Positions 38,115 to 49,279 of a stretch of DNA of 64,000 nucleotides are shown here, in pieces. The translations under genes and the position numbers were made by a program. Position 1 is the stretch's first letter. Each line of letters starts with the position of its first letter. A model generated the notes under the pieces. The model was not told the DNA's origin. It saw only the letters and a list, made by a program, of their open reading frames with translations, and made no database searches. This DNA is from Silurus meridionalis (Eukaryota > Chordata > Actinopteri > Siluriformes > Siluridae): the NCBI RefSeq assembly GCF_014805685.1, contig NC_060893.1, positions 18,730,525 to 18,794,524 of the forward strand. The letters are read 5' to 3'.

Positions 38115-39026
38115 ATTCAACAAAATTTTGGAAGGTAAGAGGATGCCTGAGGAATGGAGAAGGAGTGTGCTGGTACTGATTTTTATGAATAAGGGAGATG
38201 TGCAGACCTGCAGTAACTACAGGGGAATGAAGTTGATCAGTCACACCATGAAGTTATGGGAAAGAGGCCAGGCTGAGAGAAGAGGTGACCATCTGTGAGC
38301 AACAGTATGGTTTCATGCGAAGGAAAAGCACCACAGACGCATGTGGTGATGGACAGGTTGACGGACGAGGTCAGACAGGAGTCTTCATGGACTGTGTTTG
38401 CGGATGATATTGTGATTTGATATGAGAGTAGGAAACAGGTTAAGAAGAGCCTGGAGAGGTGGAGGTACACGCTAGAGAGAACCCCTTGAACCCCTGACCT
38501 TCCGATCAGTTACCCAGCACCTTAACCACTGAGCTACCACTCCCCCACCTTAACCACTGAGCTACCACTCCCTTTGCAAGAGTGAAAGAGAAAGTTTATA
38601 GGACTGTTGTAAAACCTGTGATGTTGTATGGTTTAGAGACAGTGGCATTGAGTAAAAGACAGGAGGTGAAGCTGAAGACCTTGAGGTGTTCGTTAGGAGT
38701 GACGAGGATGGACAGGATTAGAAATTAGTTCATTAGAGGGACAGCGCATGTAGGATGTTTTAGAGACAAGGTGAGGGAGGCGAGATTGAGATGGATTGGA
38801 TATGTGCAGAGGAGGGACATGGGGTATATCAGTAGGAGAATGCTGAGGATGGAGCCACAAGGAAGAAGGAAAAGAGGAAGACCAAGGAGGGGGTTTATGG
38901 ATGTGGTGAGAGAAGACATGCAGGTAGTTGGGTTGAAAGAGGCAGATATAGAGGACAGGGGGGTATGTAGACAGAGGATCCCCTGTGGTGACCCCTAATG
39001 GGAGCAGCCAGAAGAAGAAGCAGAAT
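38115..39026 (+). mobile_element. Rearranged RTE-type LINE fragment with internal SINE piece
   Basis: It starts with the RT segment matching 24355 onward (TTTTGGAAGG, GAGGATGCCTGAGGAATGG), jumps to the FADDIV region (38398-38420), and later resumes with the C-terminal domain (RRDMGYISRRMLRMEPQGR, EDMQVVGLKEADIEDR) and a GAAGAAGAAG tail. Compared with the 23.2-kb copy it has deletions. At about 38485-38577 it carries a foreign stretch with two copies of CTTAACCACTGAGCTACCACTC, the reversed head of a tRNA-type SINE. A weak direct repeat (GACTCAACTGGGTA at 38102, GACTAAATTGGGTA at 39046) may be its decayed target duplication. Confidence 0.85.
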
Positions 39027-39494
39027 GAGAAATAGTAGTAGACATGACTAAATTGGGTAAATAATGTAACTGAAACATGACATTAGCTAATTAACTGTTA
39101 ATTAATTAGGATTCACTCAGTTTGTCCACTTTTTGTTTCCTGTTTGTTGATGTAATTGAAATAAAAAAAAAAGTCAGGGGATAGATAACAAGTTTGTATT
39201 TAAAGTAAGAATTAATTAAATGTTAAGGTACAAGCTCTTTGTTGCTATCTGTAAACAGTATTCTCTTGACCTAAGATAATCACAGCTCATGTGGGTGAAA
39301 TTTCAGATGCCTTCAGCTCTTTTTTAGAAAGTGCTGATCACAGAATAATTCTTATGTCAGGTCCATCTTGGAAAGTTTACGACATGCTGTGTTTGCTGCT
39401 TTCAACACCACTTTATGCAATATATATGAAGCTCCTCCACTTCTGTTTTTCCCTCTTAGACAACATACTAAAGTTATGTTCATTCCTGCATATA

Positions 39495-40285
39495 CAGGTG
39501 CATCTCAATAAATTAGAATATCATTAAAAAGTTTATTTATTTTAGTAATTCAATACAAAATGTGAAACTTGTACACTAAATATTCATCACACACAGACGG
39601 ATATATTTTAAGTGTTTTTTATTTTTATTTTGATGATTTTGTCTCATATTTAACAAAAACCTTAAATCTAAAAAAAATTATACTTCATAAGACCAATCAA
39701 TAAAAACATTTTAGTGAATTATTGGCCTTCTGCAAAGTATGTTAATTTACTGTATATATACTCAAAGCTTGGTAGGGGCTCCTTTTGCTTTAATTGCTGC
39801 CTCAATTCGGTGTGGCATGGAGGTGATCAATCTGTGGCACTGCTGAGGTGGTATGGAAGCCCAGGTTACTGTCAGCTCATTTGCATTTTTTTTGTCTCGT
39901 TTTTTATTTTCCTCTTGACAATACCACAAAGATTCTATATGGGGTTTAGGTCTGGTGAGTTTGCTGGCCAGTCAGGAACACCAACACCATGGTCATTTAA
40001 CCAACTTTTGTGCTTTTGGCAGTGCTGCTGGAAAATGAAATCAGCATCTCCATAAAGCTGGTCAGCAGAGGAAACCATGACGTGCTCTTAAACTTCCTGG
40101 TAGACGATCTTGACTTGATAAAACACAGTGAACAAACACCAGCAGATGACGTGACTCCCCAAACCACCACTGACAAATTAAATGCAAAATTTTCTTTCCA
40201 TTCATTTGAAAAGACGACTTTGGCCCACTGAGCAACAGTCCAGTCCTTTTTGTCCTTTGCCCAGGTAAGACACCTCTGGTTCAGG
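39495..40285 (-). mobile_element. Tc1-like element, one end only
   Basis: The terminus CAGGTGCATCTCAATAAATTAG follows TA at 39493-39494. The interior matches the 3' half of a Tc1 transposase on the - strand (read backwards: C-terminus at about 39780-39870, DLNPI-type region near 39930-39990, DNDPKH-region remnants near 40010). The other inverted repeat is missing: near 40285 the sequence changes to the L2 3' region. Confidence 0.75.
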
Positions 40286-40289
40286 AGTG

Positions 40290-41715
40290 GAGAGAGCCTT
40301 TAAACACTCAAAGAGGTCCAGTGTTCAAACTTTAGATAAAGTGGGATTCAAATGGTGCTGGTACATCTCTAGATGGTTCGGGATGTTTGCAGGGTCGGCG
40401 TCTACTTCTTTAAAGGACTTGACTGGGGCTGGCACCATCTCAGGATGCCTCGGGATGGGTAGAGAGAAGCAGGGAAGAGGAGTTAGCATAGCTGCTGTTA
40501 ATAATATTAACAAGTACAAGTTAATAATGTGCATGTGATCAAATGTACTGGAGCACTAGGTTATGATATGTGATGTGCATTATGTGTAGTACTCGCTAAA
40601 ATGATACGTCTTTAATCTGCACTTAAACTGGGAGAGTGTTTCTGAACCCCGAACACTGTCAGGAAGACTATTCCAAAGTTTAGGAGCTAAATGTGAGAAT
40701 GCTCTACCACCTTTAGTGGATTTTGCTATTCTAGGAACTACTAGTAGTCCAAAGTTTTGACATCTCAAGTTGCATGACGGATTGAAGCATATTAGAAGAC
40801 TGGAAAAATACATAAGAGCTGAACCACTTAGTGTTTTGTAAGTAAGTAGCAGTAGTTTGTAGTCGAATCAAAACTTAACAGGTAGCCAGTGTAGGGATGA
40901 AAAGATTGGGGTTATATGATCATATTTTCTCGACTTTGTGAGAACTCTGGCTGCTGCATTCTGGACTAACTGTAGCATGTTTATTAATGATGCAGGACAA
41001 CCACCTAGTAATGCATTACAATAGTCCAGTCTGGAGGTCATGAACGCATGGACGAGCTTCTCTGCATCAGATATAGACCTGTTTCTTAGCTAAACAATAT
41101 TTCTAAGGTGGAAGAAGGCTGTTTTTATAATATGTTGGTATGATATGTAAAAGACAAGTTGGTGTCTAAAATAACTCCCAGGTCTTTTACTGTTGAGCTA
41201 GTAGTTACAGTACATCCTTCTAAATGCAGGTTAAAATGCTGGTGCTTCTGTGTACTGGTGTTTGGGCCGATGAGCAAAATCTCTGTCTTATCAGAATTGA
41301 ATAATAGAAAGTTATGAGTCATATAATTTTTTACTTTTTTGACACACTCAGTTATCCAAGCCAATTTAGTTGTACCATCCGGATTCGATGAGATATATAT
41401 ATATACAGTTGGGTATCATCAGCATAACAGTGAAAGCTAATCCCATGCCTTCTAATAATATTTCCCAAGGAAGCATGTATATTGTGAAAAGCATAGGTCC
41501 TAGACCTGAACCTTGTGGCACCCCATAATATACTTGCATTAACCAGGATACCTCTTCATTTAAGTCTACAAAATGGTAACGATCAGACAGGTAGGATTTA
41601 AACTTTAAATGTTAATGCCTGTCCCTGAATGCCGATGTAATTTTTTCACCGATTTAGATCATGATCTATAGTGTCGAATGCAGCACTAAGATCTAGCAAA
41701 ACGAAGAGAGAGATG
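40290..41715 (-). mobile_element. L2/CR1-group LINE, 3' half
   Basis: Read on the - strand it begins near 41710 with LLDLSAAFDTIDHDL, then [13 protein letters not shown], a [12 protein letters not shown] catalytic box as nucleotides (ATGCTGATGATACCCAACTG near 41420), SDKTEILLIGP, KDLGVILDTNLSF, and the C-terminal VPRIAKSTKGGRAFSHLAPKLWNSLPDSV at about 40640-40740. Stops and frameshifts are present. The 3' region (about 40300-40560) matches that of the copy at 51.7-52.0 kb. Confidence 0.85.
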
Positions 41716-44059
41716 TACTGTATGTTTACATAGAGTATGTGTGACAGATTTAGAAAAATGTAACTGTGGCTAAATTCTGAACGAACAAAAAAGTAAGATA
41801 TGTCTATAATATATTTTAATACCTCTACTTTAAGAAAAGCCTTTTTTTCTTTTTTTTTAGCAAAACCATAAAATTATTTTCTAAATTAACCAGCTTTGCT
41901 GTTTGATAGTATGTAGATGCACTTCCTTTGCTTAGGCAGTAAAGCTCTTCTTAGAAACAGCCCTTGGTTACATATGGTAGTGAAGGAAACATCAAAGCCT
42001 AGTTGATATACTGCAGTTTGTAAATGGAATTATTACTGTAATAAAGAAATGGAAAAATCTCTTAACAAATCTACTTACTGCATGTAAAGTCCCCCCTATG
42101 CAACCTGTTTTGTATATCATCACTACACACACACTGGGACATACAGAGATTTGGTGGTACTTTGAATCCACAGGGCCCGAGTCCTGGAGGAGTGGGCCAT
42201 GTTCACAGAAACAGTTTACCATAATTTTTTAATACAATTTTTTTTACTTTTGTAGATTTGTGAAAACACTCCAACACCTTTATCAAACCTTTCCACCCTG
42301 ATTGTTCCCAAGCAGCTTGACTGGGTTAGGGTCAGATGACTGAGCAGGTCATTCCATTACACACATCCCTACCTCCAAATTTCTTTTGTACAGCTTTAAA
42401 TTGTGTCCAACATTCCTTTAAAAATGTGTTTTTGTGTCTAGGGCACAAGTCAGTCAGGGAAGCTGAGACACAGTCTAACGTTATCTGCCTAAATGCTATT
42501 TCAATCATCATCAGGTAAACATGCACGAGAGTTGTGTAGGATTAGGCACAAGGCAGCTGGCCTTAGATGTGAGTATACTCAATGGAAGTGAGAGAACTCT
42601 AGATAGTGTGTGCTGTGATTTTCACTTTCTGTTATAAGGATTAAGACAATTGTATCTGTTGCAGTTGAGCTGCATATGGAAATTAGGTCAAGGATGCATT
42701 TATAGAGACAAGCAAATTTAGCAGCTTTTCTATTTTTCTACTCTGGCTGCCTGTCAAAGATTTTGGAGACATTTTTACATGCACCTTTTGTGATCCTAAA
42801 AGCTGTGATTTGAAACAAACAATGGGGACAAGGGGATGGGTTCAATGGGGTTCAAATCTGCTCAGTTGTGTGAATGAGATAAATGTAAGTTGCACTTTAG
42901 CCTCAGCCTCATGTGCTCTTTTATAGCTCACAGTCTGCTGTATTTATACACTTTTTTCATCAACCAGGATAGATATATACAGTAGTTACATACCATGGTC
43001 AGTCTGTATGCATGATTGTGATTACTTGAATAATTTATTTTAAATACTTAGTTTTGATTTCCTGGAAGGTGTGCATTATATTGCCCTGGCTTAAAAGAAG
43101 TGCGGTGTTTATGTAACAAAGATTTACCTGGACTGACTCTGCCACTATCACTAGGTCTTGCAGTGATGAATAAGTAGAACTTGATGCCAGCAGTCCTTCC
43201 TTGATCCCTCCAGCACTAACAAATCCAACTAGTCAATCTTGTTAGTAATTTGTGTGCCTGAAATATTCTTTAATTCTGCTTCAAATAGGAAGTCATCAAA
43301 ATATTGTACCTCACTGTGACCTTGAGTCCCTTTTGATCAATCAAAAAAATCTAATCAGCACATTTATTAGTTAGTGGTCATGCCTTATAAAAGTCCTACA
43401 AACTTTCCACCATGCCTTCCTGAGAATATCTTAGACAAAAGTGTGAATAACCTAGAAATTTTATCTCCACCATTATATTAGCTGAAGGATAAAAACATTT
43501 TTAATATTTTATGTGAATGGTATAATTACAAAAATATGCATGTACAGTAAACGCAGTATGCATCATTCAGGCTTACAATGAACAGTGATGTTATATGGCA
43601 GTGTGGAGCTCCTGTTTCAAGCTTATTTTCTAAACATTATAGGATGAAATAAGAATAGGTTATGCAGTTATTTAGCACAGTATCAAAATATAGCATAACC
43701 TAAGAAAGTTACAATTCAATTCATCCTCAAAGAAGCTGTCCATATGAGCTGGAACAGTAGTTATCACCACCATTGAGGAGTCCTTAATGTATCCCCACAT
43801 ATCAGCACACACATACAACCATTGTAGGTCAATGTACAAAACCTCAGCAGCAGGAAGTTACTATTACCCCAAAAGAACTCTGTCATTTTGAAAAAAGTCG
43901 TTTGGGTATGAATCATTGGCAAACTGCATGATGACATTTCTCATGAGCTATGGGACCTGCACAAATATTTTAACACTAATCACTTCATGTTGCATGTTGT
44001 AATTGATTGTTTTTTATTGCTTTGTATACATTTCTTTGTATGTTGCTGGAATAACTGTA
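41716..44059. other. Intergenic DNA between copies A and B
   Basis: No gene was recognised. At about 42250-42500 the sequence (CATTCCATTACACACATCC, GTCCAACATTCCTTTAAAAATGTG) looks like a decayed DNA-transposon interior, family not set. At about 42845-42892 GGGTTCAAATCTGCTCAGTTGTGTGAATGAG is a SINE fragment. Confidence 0.4.
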
Positions 44060-45600
44060 CAGTGCCCTCCACAATTATTGGCACCCCTGTTTAAGATGTG
44101 GTCGTGGACTTCAAAAAATTCTCCTTTTTTTTTTTTAAACAACATAGAACCCAAATGCAAAAAAAGAGAAAAATCCAACCTTTTATTTAAGTACATTTCT
44201 TTGGTGGTAAAAAAATCACACATTCAGAAAAAAAAAATAATTGAAATCATGTGTGCCACAATTATTGGTACCCCTAACAATTCCTCTGAAAAATGTAATT
44301 GTTTTTTTGTATTAATATATTTTTCTGTAGTTGCTAAGGTTGGTCAGGGTATCTAGGGACTTTTAATTAGTAATTCATGATTTCCTGTTTCCCTGGGGTA
44401 TAAATATGACGTGACACAGAGGCCTAATTCTCTTACCCATTTGTCAACATGGCAAAGACAAGAGAACACACCATTCAAGTAAGGCAGATGTGTGTCGACC
44501 TTCATAAGTCAGGCAATGGCTACAAGAAAATAGCCACTCGCTTTAACTTGCCGGTATCTACAGTCAGAGGAATCATTAAGAAGTTTAAACCAACTGGAAC
44601 AGTGACAAACAAGGCTGGAAGAGGTCCCAAGTTTATCTTGTCACAACGCACAGTGAGGAGGATGGTAAAAGAAGTAAAAAAATTTCCCAAGCTCACTGTC
44701 ACAGAATTGCATCAAAGAGTGGCATCTTGGGGCCACAGAGTCTCCAAAACAACCATCAGACGCTCTCTACATGCCAACAAGCTGTTTGGGAGGCATGCAA
44801 GGAAAAAGCCTTTTCTCACTAACACTCACAAACGTAAACGTCTGGAGTTTGCTAAGCGGTACTGGGATCGTGTGCTTTGGTCAGATGAGACTAAGATTGA
44901 GCTTTTTGGCAACAAACACTCTAAGTGGGTCTGGCGTAAAACAAAAGATGAGTATGCCGAAAAGCACCTCATGCCCACCGTGAAGTATGGTGGAGGATCT
45001 GTGATGCTGTGGGCCTGTTTCTCTTCCAAAGGCCCTGGGAACCTTGTTAGGGTGCATGGCATTATGAACGCTTTGAAGTACCAGGATATTTTAAATAAAA
45101 ACCTGATGGCCTCTGCCAGAAAGCTGAAGATGGGTCGTCATTGGGTCTTTCAGCAGGATAATGATCCAAAACATGTGGCAAAATCTACACAAAAGTGGTT
45201 CAGCAGTCACAAACTCAAGGTCCTCCCATGGCCATCTCAGTCCCCAGACCTCAACCCAATCGAAAACCTGTGGGGCGAGCTAAAGAGAAGAGTGCATAAG
45301 AGAGGACCCAGGACACTGGATGATCTAGAAAGATTGTGCAAAGAAGAATGGTCAAAAATCCCTCTTTGTGTTCTCCAATCTTGTGAAATGTTATAGGAGG
45401 AGATTAAGTGCTGTCTTGTTGGCAAAAGGAGGTTGTACAAAGTATTAACATCAGGGGTGCCAATAATTGTGGCACACATGATTTCAAGTTTTTTTGTTTT
45501 TTTTTCTAAATGTGTGATTTTTTTACCACCAGAGTAATGTACTTAAATAAAAGATTTTTCTCTTTTTTTGCATTTGGGTTCTATGTTGTTTAAAAAATTT
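44060..45600 (+). mobile_element. Tc1-like transposon, nearly complete but right end damaged
   Basis: The left end CAGTGCCCTCCACAATTATTGG follows TA at 44058-44059. The inverted repeat is about 210 bp, with an inner repeat copy GTGCCACAATTATTGG at 44251 and its complement at 45458. The right repeat matches inward from about 45590, but its outer part (which should mirror the CAGTGCCCTCC end) is replaced by unrelated sequence, so excision would fail. Confidence 0.85.
44449..45396 (+). CDS. Tc1-like transposase, near-intact, C-terminal frameshift
   Basis: A 315-residue frame inside the element above. The N-terminal paired-like helix-turn-helix DNA-binding region covers about residues 1-115 (GNGYKKIATRFNLPVSTVRG; TVTELHQRVASWGHRVSKTT). 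The catalytic DDE domain has all three acids: [19 protein letters not shown] and DLNPIENLW. A single-base change of length near 45372 shifts the last residues: the frame ends CVLQSCEML, while the neighbouring frame continues FSNLVKCYRRRL to CTKY and a TAA at about 45449. Apart from this tail the gene is open, unusual among the Tc1 copies in this window. Confidence 0.85.
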   Translation: MAKTREHTIQVRQMCVDLHKSGNGYKKIATRFNLPVSTVRGIIKKFKPTGTVTNKAGRGPKFILSQRTVRRMVKEVKKFPKLTVTELHQRVASWGHRVSKTTIRRSLHANKLFGRHARKKPFLTNTHKRKRLEFAKRYWDRVLWSDETKIELFGNKHSKWVWRKTKDEYAEKHLMPTVKYGGGSVMLWACFSSKGPGNLVRVHGIMNALKYQDILNKNLMASARKLKMGRHWVFQQDNDPKHVAKSTQKWFSSHKLKVLPWPSQSPDLNPIENLWGELKRRVHKRGPRTLDDLERLCKEEWSKIPLCVLQSCEML

Positions 45601-46359
45601 CATAAATTTCATGGGTTTCATAAATCCAAGTGTTCCCAGAGTGATAATATAAAATATATTCACCTCTCAAAGAGCTACAAAGAGTATACTCATTTTGTAA
45701 ATAAAAGCTCTCTTTACAATTTTTTAATTATTATTGCATAAAAAATATCTTTATTAATATAAAAACAATTAAATCAATTACACAAGTAATACACAACATT
45801 GCGGTTATACAACATTCTGGTGTCATGGGATATGACCCAATATAAAGCAGGGCCCAAATATATTATTAGATATGTTGTTGTATATATTATTCTGCTTATA
45901 ATGTAGTCATTTGGCAATAAATAAATGAAATTTTCATTTATTAATAAACTGCATGTTGTGCATTGAAACAGTTTGCATTTACAGCATTTGGCAGATGCCC
46001 TTATCCAGAGAGACTTAGAATAATAATTTATACAACCAAGCAGTTTAAGGTTTAAGGGCCTTGCTCAGGGGCCCAGAACTTGAACCTGGAACTTATCAGC
46101 TTTTGATCAGAAGTACAACGTGTTAACCACTGAGCTACCACTTCCTTTACAGGAACATTAATCAGTCATTTCCTCAGCAGCCTCACTCTCACAGCTGGCA
46201 TTCAACCCATCAGTGATAAATAATGTGTCCTTAAAAAAACTGTAATGTACAAATGTAATTTTAAAATAATTATTTAATTTTGTTAAACATAAAACAAATT
46301 GTACACAAAAATAACGAAATGTAAAGAACACAAAGCAGTTGTAGGTTACAAAAATAGAC
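45601..46359. other. Between the Tc1 element and copy B; contains a SINE
   Basis: AT-rich DNA. A SINE on the - strand occupies about 45963-46150 (listed separately). No gene was seen. Confidence 0.5.
45963..46150 (-). repeat. tRNA-derived SINE
   Basis: On the - strand the head is AGTGGTAGCTCAGTGGTTAA, followed by a B-box-like GGTTCAAGTTC. The body has GGGCCTTGCTCAGGGGCCC (+ strand) and the tail AGGGCATCTGCCAAATGCTG (- strand). Confidence 0.75.
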
Positions 46360-46520
46360 TTTATTCATTAGAACTTAATATATAATGTGAAACTTCAATA
46401 TAAATTATCATTTAAAAAATACATGAAAAAAGAAAAGAAAAATATTTCCAATATTAAAAATTGCATTCATAAAATCCATAAGGTGCTCTTTTCAAATGCA
46501 GGGTATGTTCTTTACTCCGT
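46360..46520 (-). promoter_or_regulatory. Copy B 3' UTR with poly(A) signal
   Basis: AATAAA on the - strand at 46360-46365, about 155 bases past the stop codon. It has fewer ATTTA motifs than the 3' UTRs of copies A and C. Confidence 0.5.
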
Positions 46521-47411
46521 TTAATCGCAGGATGTGTCTCTGTACTTCTCCTGAGCGCAGAGTTTTATGTTTTCCAGAAGTTGGTGAAATTCAACTTCGT
46601 CGGTGAAATTCGTAATTTGTGTTTTGACGTTGCAGTGAGTGTTCTGTGAGGAACAAAGACAATCAGTGAAATTCAAAGTGTTATCACACTTAGATTCAGA
46701 TCTATATCCTATCAGTAGTGATTCAACTGTATATAGTAGGAATTATTCCAGATTAAGATGTGTATGCTGCGTTCTCATGCATAATCACTATGTTGTTTAG
46801 TAGACTATTAATTCTATCTCATCAGCCTGATGTTCAATTGCATTGTGTCTGCAGCAATAATGTTTAATATTTATAGGAAATAATCAGTTTGTTAAGGCTT
46901 TCACATCACACTCACTCACCTTGCTGTAGGATGTAAGTGTCCTGGGCAGCAGCCAGTTCTTTTCCGTTAATCCCAGCATTTCTGCTTCATATTCTGATAA
47001 AACTTTCCCTGCTTTGCGGAAATTGTCACACTGGAATGTTGCATAGAATCGGATGTAATTACAGAAGTACATATATGACATTAAAAACAGGAAAAAAAAT
47101 GTTATGCTATTTGTTAACATCAGTAACTTACAGTGCAGTTTGCAGGCGTGATGACATTTTTCACAAGAATCCGAGAATTCTGTAGATATGTAATTGTTAA
47201 ATTGTTGGCATTGCATTAAAACATTTTAGTACTGGAAAATCAAATGCAATAAAATAATTTAGCTTACCTTAAACCTTTTCATGACCTTAACATGTTCTAT
47301 GATTTCTTCTAAAATCGTACGCTGAAGCTTGCATTCTTCAGATGGAGACCGTTTGTGAGGTGCTCCAGTAACCAGCATGATCCCCAGAAACAACAGTGAA
47401 AAGCTCTTCAT
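46521..47411 (-). CDS. il4/13: IL-4/IL-13 family cytokine, copy B
   Basis: A secreted four-helix cytokine. Exons on the - strand: 47268-47411, 47132-47179, 46920-47030 and 46521-46643, all phase 0, giving 141 residues. The signal peptide is MKSFSLLFLGIMLV. Helix A is in exon 1 (ILEEIIEHVKVM), exon 2 is 48 nt, and exon 3 has FRKAGKVLSEYEAE. Exon 4 has HC, then LLENIKLCAQEKY and a terminal SCD. Cysteines: C27, C63, C65, C105, C130 and C140. C27 and C140 occupy the places of the IL-4 N-terminal/C-terminal disulfide, as I recall for human IL-4 (C3-C127). The usual exon-3 cysteine (FCK in the other copies) is Arg here (CGC, one transition from TGC), and a new Cys starts the exon. One sequon is NFT in exon 4; NCT at the exon 2 end is another. 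Confidence 0.87.
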
Positions 47412-47483
47412 GGTTCTTATTGTTGGTCAGTTCTCAGAGTCTAGTGGGTCCGGTGCTGTATGTCTGTCTCCTATACGCCCGTC

Positions 47484-47567
47484 TTTTTTATAGAGCTGAA
47501 AGAGGATGCGACGTCATGACATACATCTTCTGTGGGGAAACCCTCCCGTATCTTGATCAAGATGTTA
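47484..47567 (-). promoter_or_regulatory. Copy B proximal promoter
   Basis: TATAAAAAA on the - strand (47484-47492) is about 75 bases upstream of the ATG. TGACGTC (CRE-like) lies near 47509-47516. GGGGAAACCC (kappaB-like, + strand) is at 47534-47543 and TATCTTGATCAAGATGTTA at 47549-47567. The last block matches the copy C promoter in 18 of 19 positions. Confidence 0.6.
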
Positions 47568-47639
47568 AAGATTACCCGTCAGAGACTGATGCTAATCACA
47601 CGCCATAAAGTACAATGTCCTGCTGGATAACGTTAAGTT

Positions 47640-48930
47640 TTAAAATAGTTGCATGCTGCATTATTGGAGTCAGACTCCTAAATATGACATTGCAATCGAT
47701 AATAAGGGCAGCACAATGGGTGGCAGTGCCAACAGACAGCTTGAGCATACTCCGTTTGGTTTAGAACACAGGTTTACTCTGGGTTCTCCAGTTTCCTCTC
47801 ATCTTCCCAATTTTTTTAATACCAGTATGAGGTGTGAGCATGCTACACGTGATTGACTGGTGTCCCATCCAGAGTTCTTGCCTTATGCTAGATTTCTGTT
47901 GAAGCACTTACTGAAGAAGCCTAAATAATTGATACAACAGTAAAGCAACTGCACGAAACACAAGAGAGCTAAGACTGTTGTGATAAAATGTGCAAAGTAT
48001 AACAAGTGATTGTATTTCAATTCAATTCATTTTTATTTGTATAGCGCTTTTAACAATGAACATTGTCTCAAAGCAGCTTCACACAGATAATGTGGTGATA
48101 AAAATGAATCAGATATTATTAATAATATTATATATTTCATTATATTAAGCTCAGCATGACCCCATGGTTTGAGGTGAACTTACAGCAATGCCACTTCATT
48201 CCCTAGTTATCAGCAACCGCATCTGCTTACAAAAGAAAAACAATGATGTAAAAATTGATAAGGCAGCACTCACATAACTGAAAATGATGACATCCTAATA
48301 ACAAGGTTGATGCTCGGCTGCAGTGTCACATCTGATACACAGCCTTTTAAGGCTTTTCCTGTTATAGCACAAAATCTCTGTACTGAAGTTTTATCATTAT
48401 GATCCTTTCATCCATCGTGATCTTATATTATTGAATTCACGAATCAGCTTCTCAATTTTCCATGAAGATCATAATGTCAAATTTAGATGCATGGTCAGTC
48501 ATTTTTCATTTATTCCAATGTGAACCTTTATATACTCCTATTTAATTTTTAATCTGAATCAGCTTTTTTAGTCATCTGTGCCTGAACATACAAATAATTT
48601 GTTTCAGGTTTACAGCAAACCAACAGCTCTCATTCCTTATACAGGTACTGTGCAGCAGTACAGTAACAGTAACTAAACCAGATATGGACAAATACAAACA
48701 ATTACACGTAACTCAACTAGATGATCAAGCAGATAAACAGTACACATTGGTCTGTGTCAGAATCAAAAAGTGGCATTAGTGCAGTGATTGTCTAATTAAT
48801 TAAAGTAATATATTGCACAGGGGTATGATGTTGCAAATAGATTATTTTTAATCTACAGACACACCATTCAAAGAAAGTCCACACTTGGTGACGTGAGGTT
48901 CACTTCAAAGAAGCTAATCAGGGGGCTTTT
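47640..48930. other. Intergenic DNA between copy B and the inverted promoter
   Basis: AT-rich. An L2-type LINE 3' tail lies on the - strand at about 48015-48100. No gene was seen. Confidence 0.5.
48012..48105 (-). mobile_element. L2-type LINE 3' end
   Basis: Read on the - strand it runs AAGCTGCTTTGAGACAATG, TTAAAAGCGCTATACAAATA and ends AAATGAATTGAATTG. This is the same 3' end type as the L2 copy ending near 52425. Confidence 0.75.
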
Positions 48931-48934
48931 CTGA

Positions 48935-49055
48935 TGCGCAATCAATGACGATTAAAGCAAGATATCATAACCCGTGCACAAGGGGGTAAGTCATACCGTC
49001 ACATCCTCTTTCAATAGTAGGAAAAAGTGTGTGAGAAAAGACAGACATAGCATTA
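48935..49055 (+). promoter_or_regulatory. Inverted orphan copy of the cytokine promoter and leader
   Basis: On the + strand this resembles the copy B and C promoters read in their own direction: a GATTAAAGCAAGATATC block (48943-48959), GTAAGTCATACCGTCACATCCTCTTTCA (B: GTATGTCATGACGTCGCATCCTCTTTCA), then AATAGTAGGAAAAAG in place of the TATA box, and AGACAGACATAGCA (B leader: AGACAGACATACAGCA). It points away from copies A-D. I found no exon of the family downstream. The TATA is lost, so it is probably dead. Confidence 0.55.
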
Positions 49056-49202
49056 AACTCACCGAATGCTTGGATGGGAAACAGCAACATCGTGTGGATC
49101 TTCTTGCTTTTACAATTAAACATCTACATGCAGCATGTACGTCTAGACAATCATAAAATTACTATTCAAATTTTAGCATACATGCAAAAACAAAAGAACA
49201 TG

Positions 49203-49276
49203 AAAGCAGTGGTGGTTGAGTTGTTGTGGCTAAGTGGTTAAGACTCACTGATCAGAAGATTGAATGCTTCAAGCTG
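49203..49276 (+). repeat. tRNA-derived SINE head fragment
   Basis: GTGGCTAAGTGGTTAAGACTC followed by a degenerate B box (GAATGCTTCAAGC). The body is missing. Confidence 0.5.
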
Positions 49277-49279
49277 GCG

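Noticed and set aside
38485..38577. Reverse-strand tRNA gene
   Set aside because: Only SINE head words in tandem; no acceptor stem.
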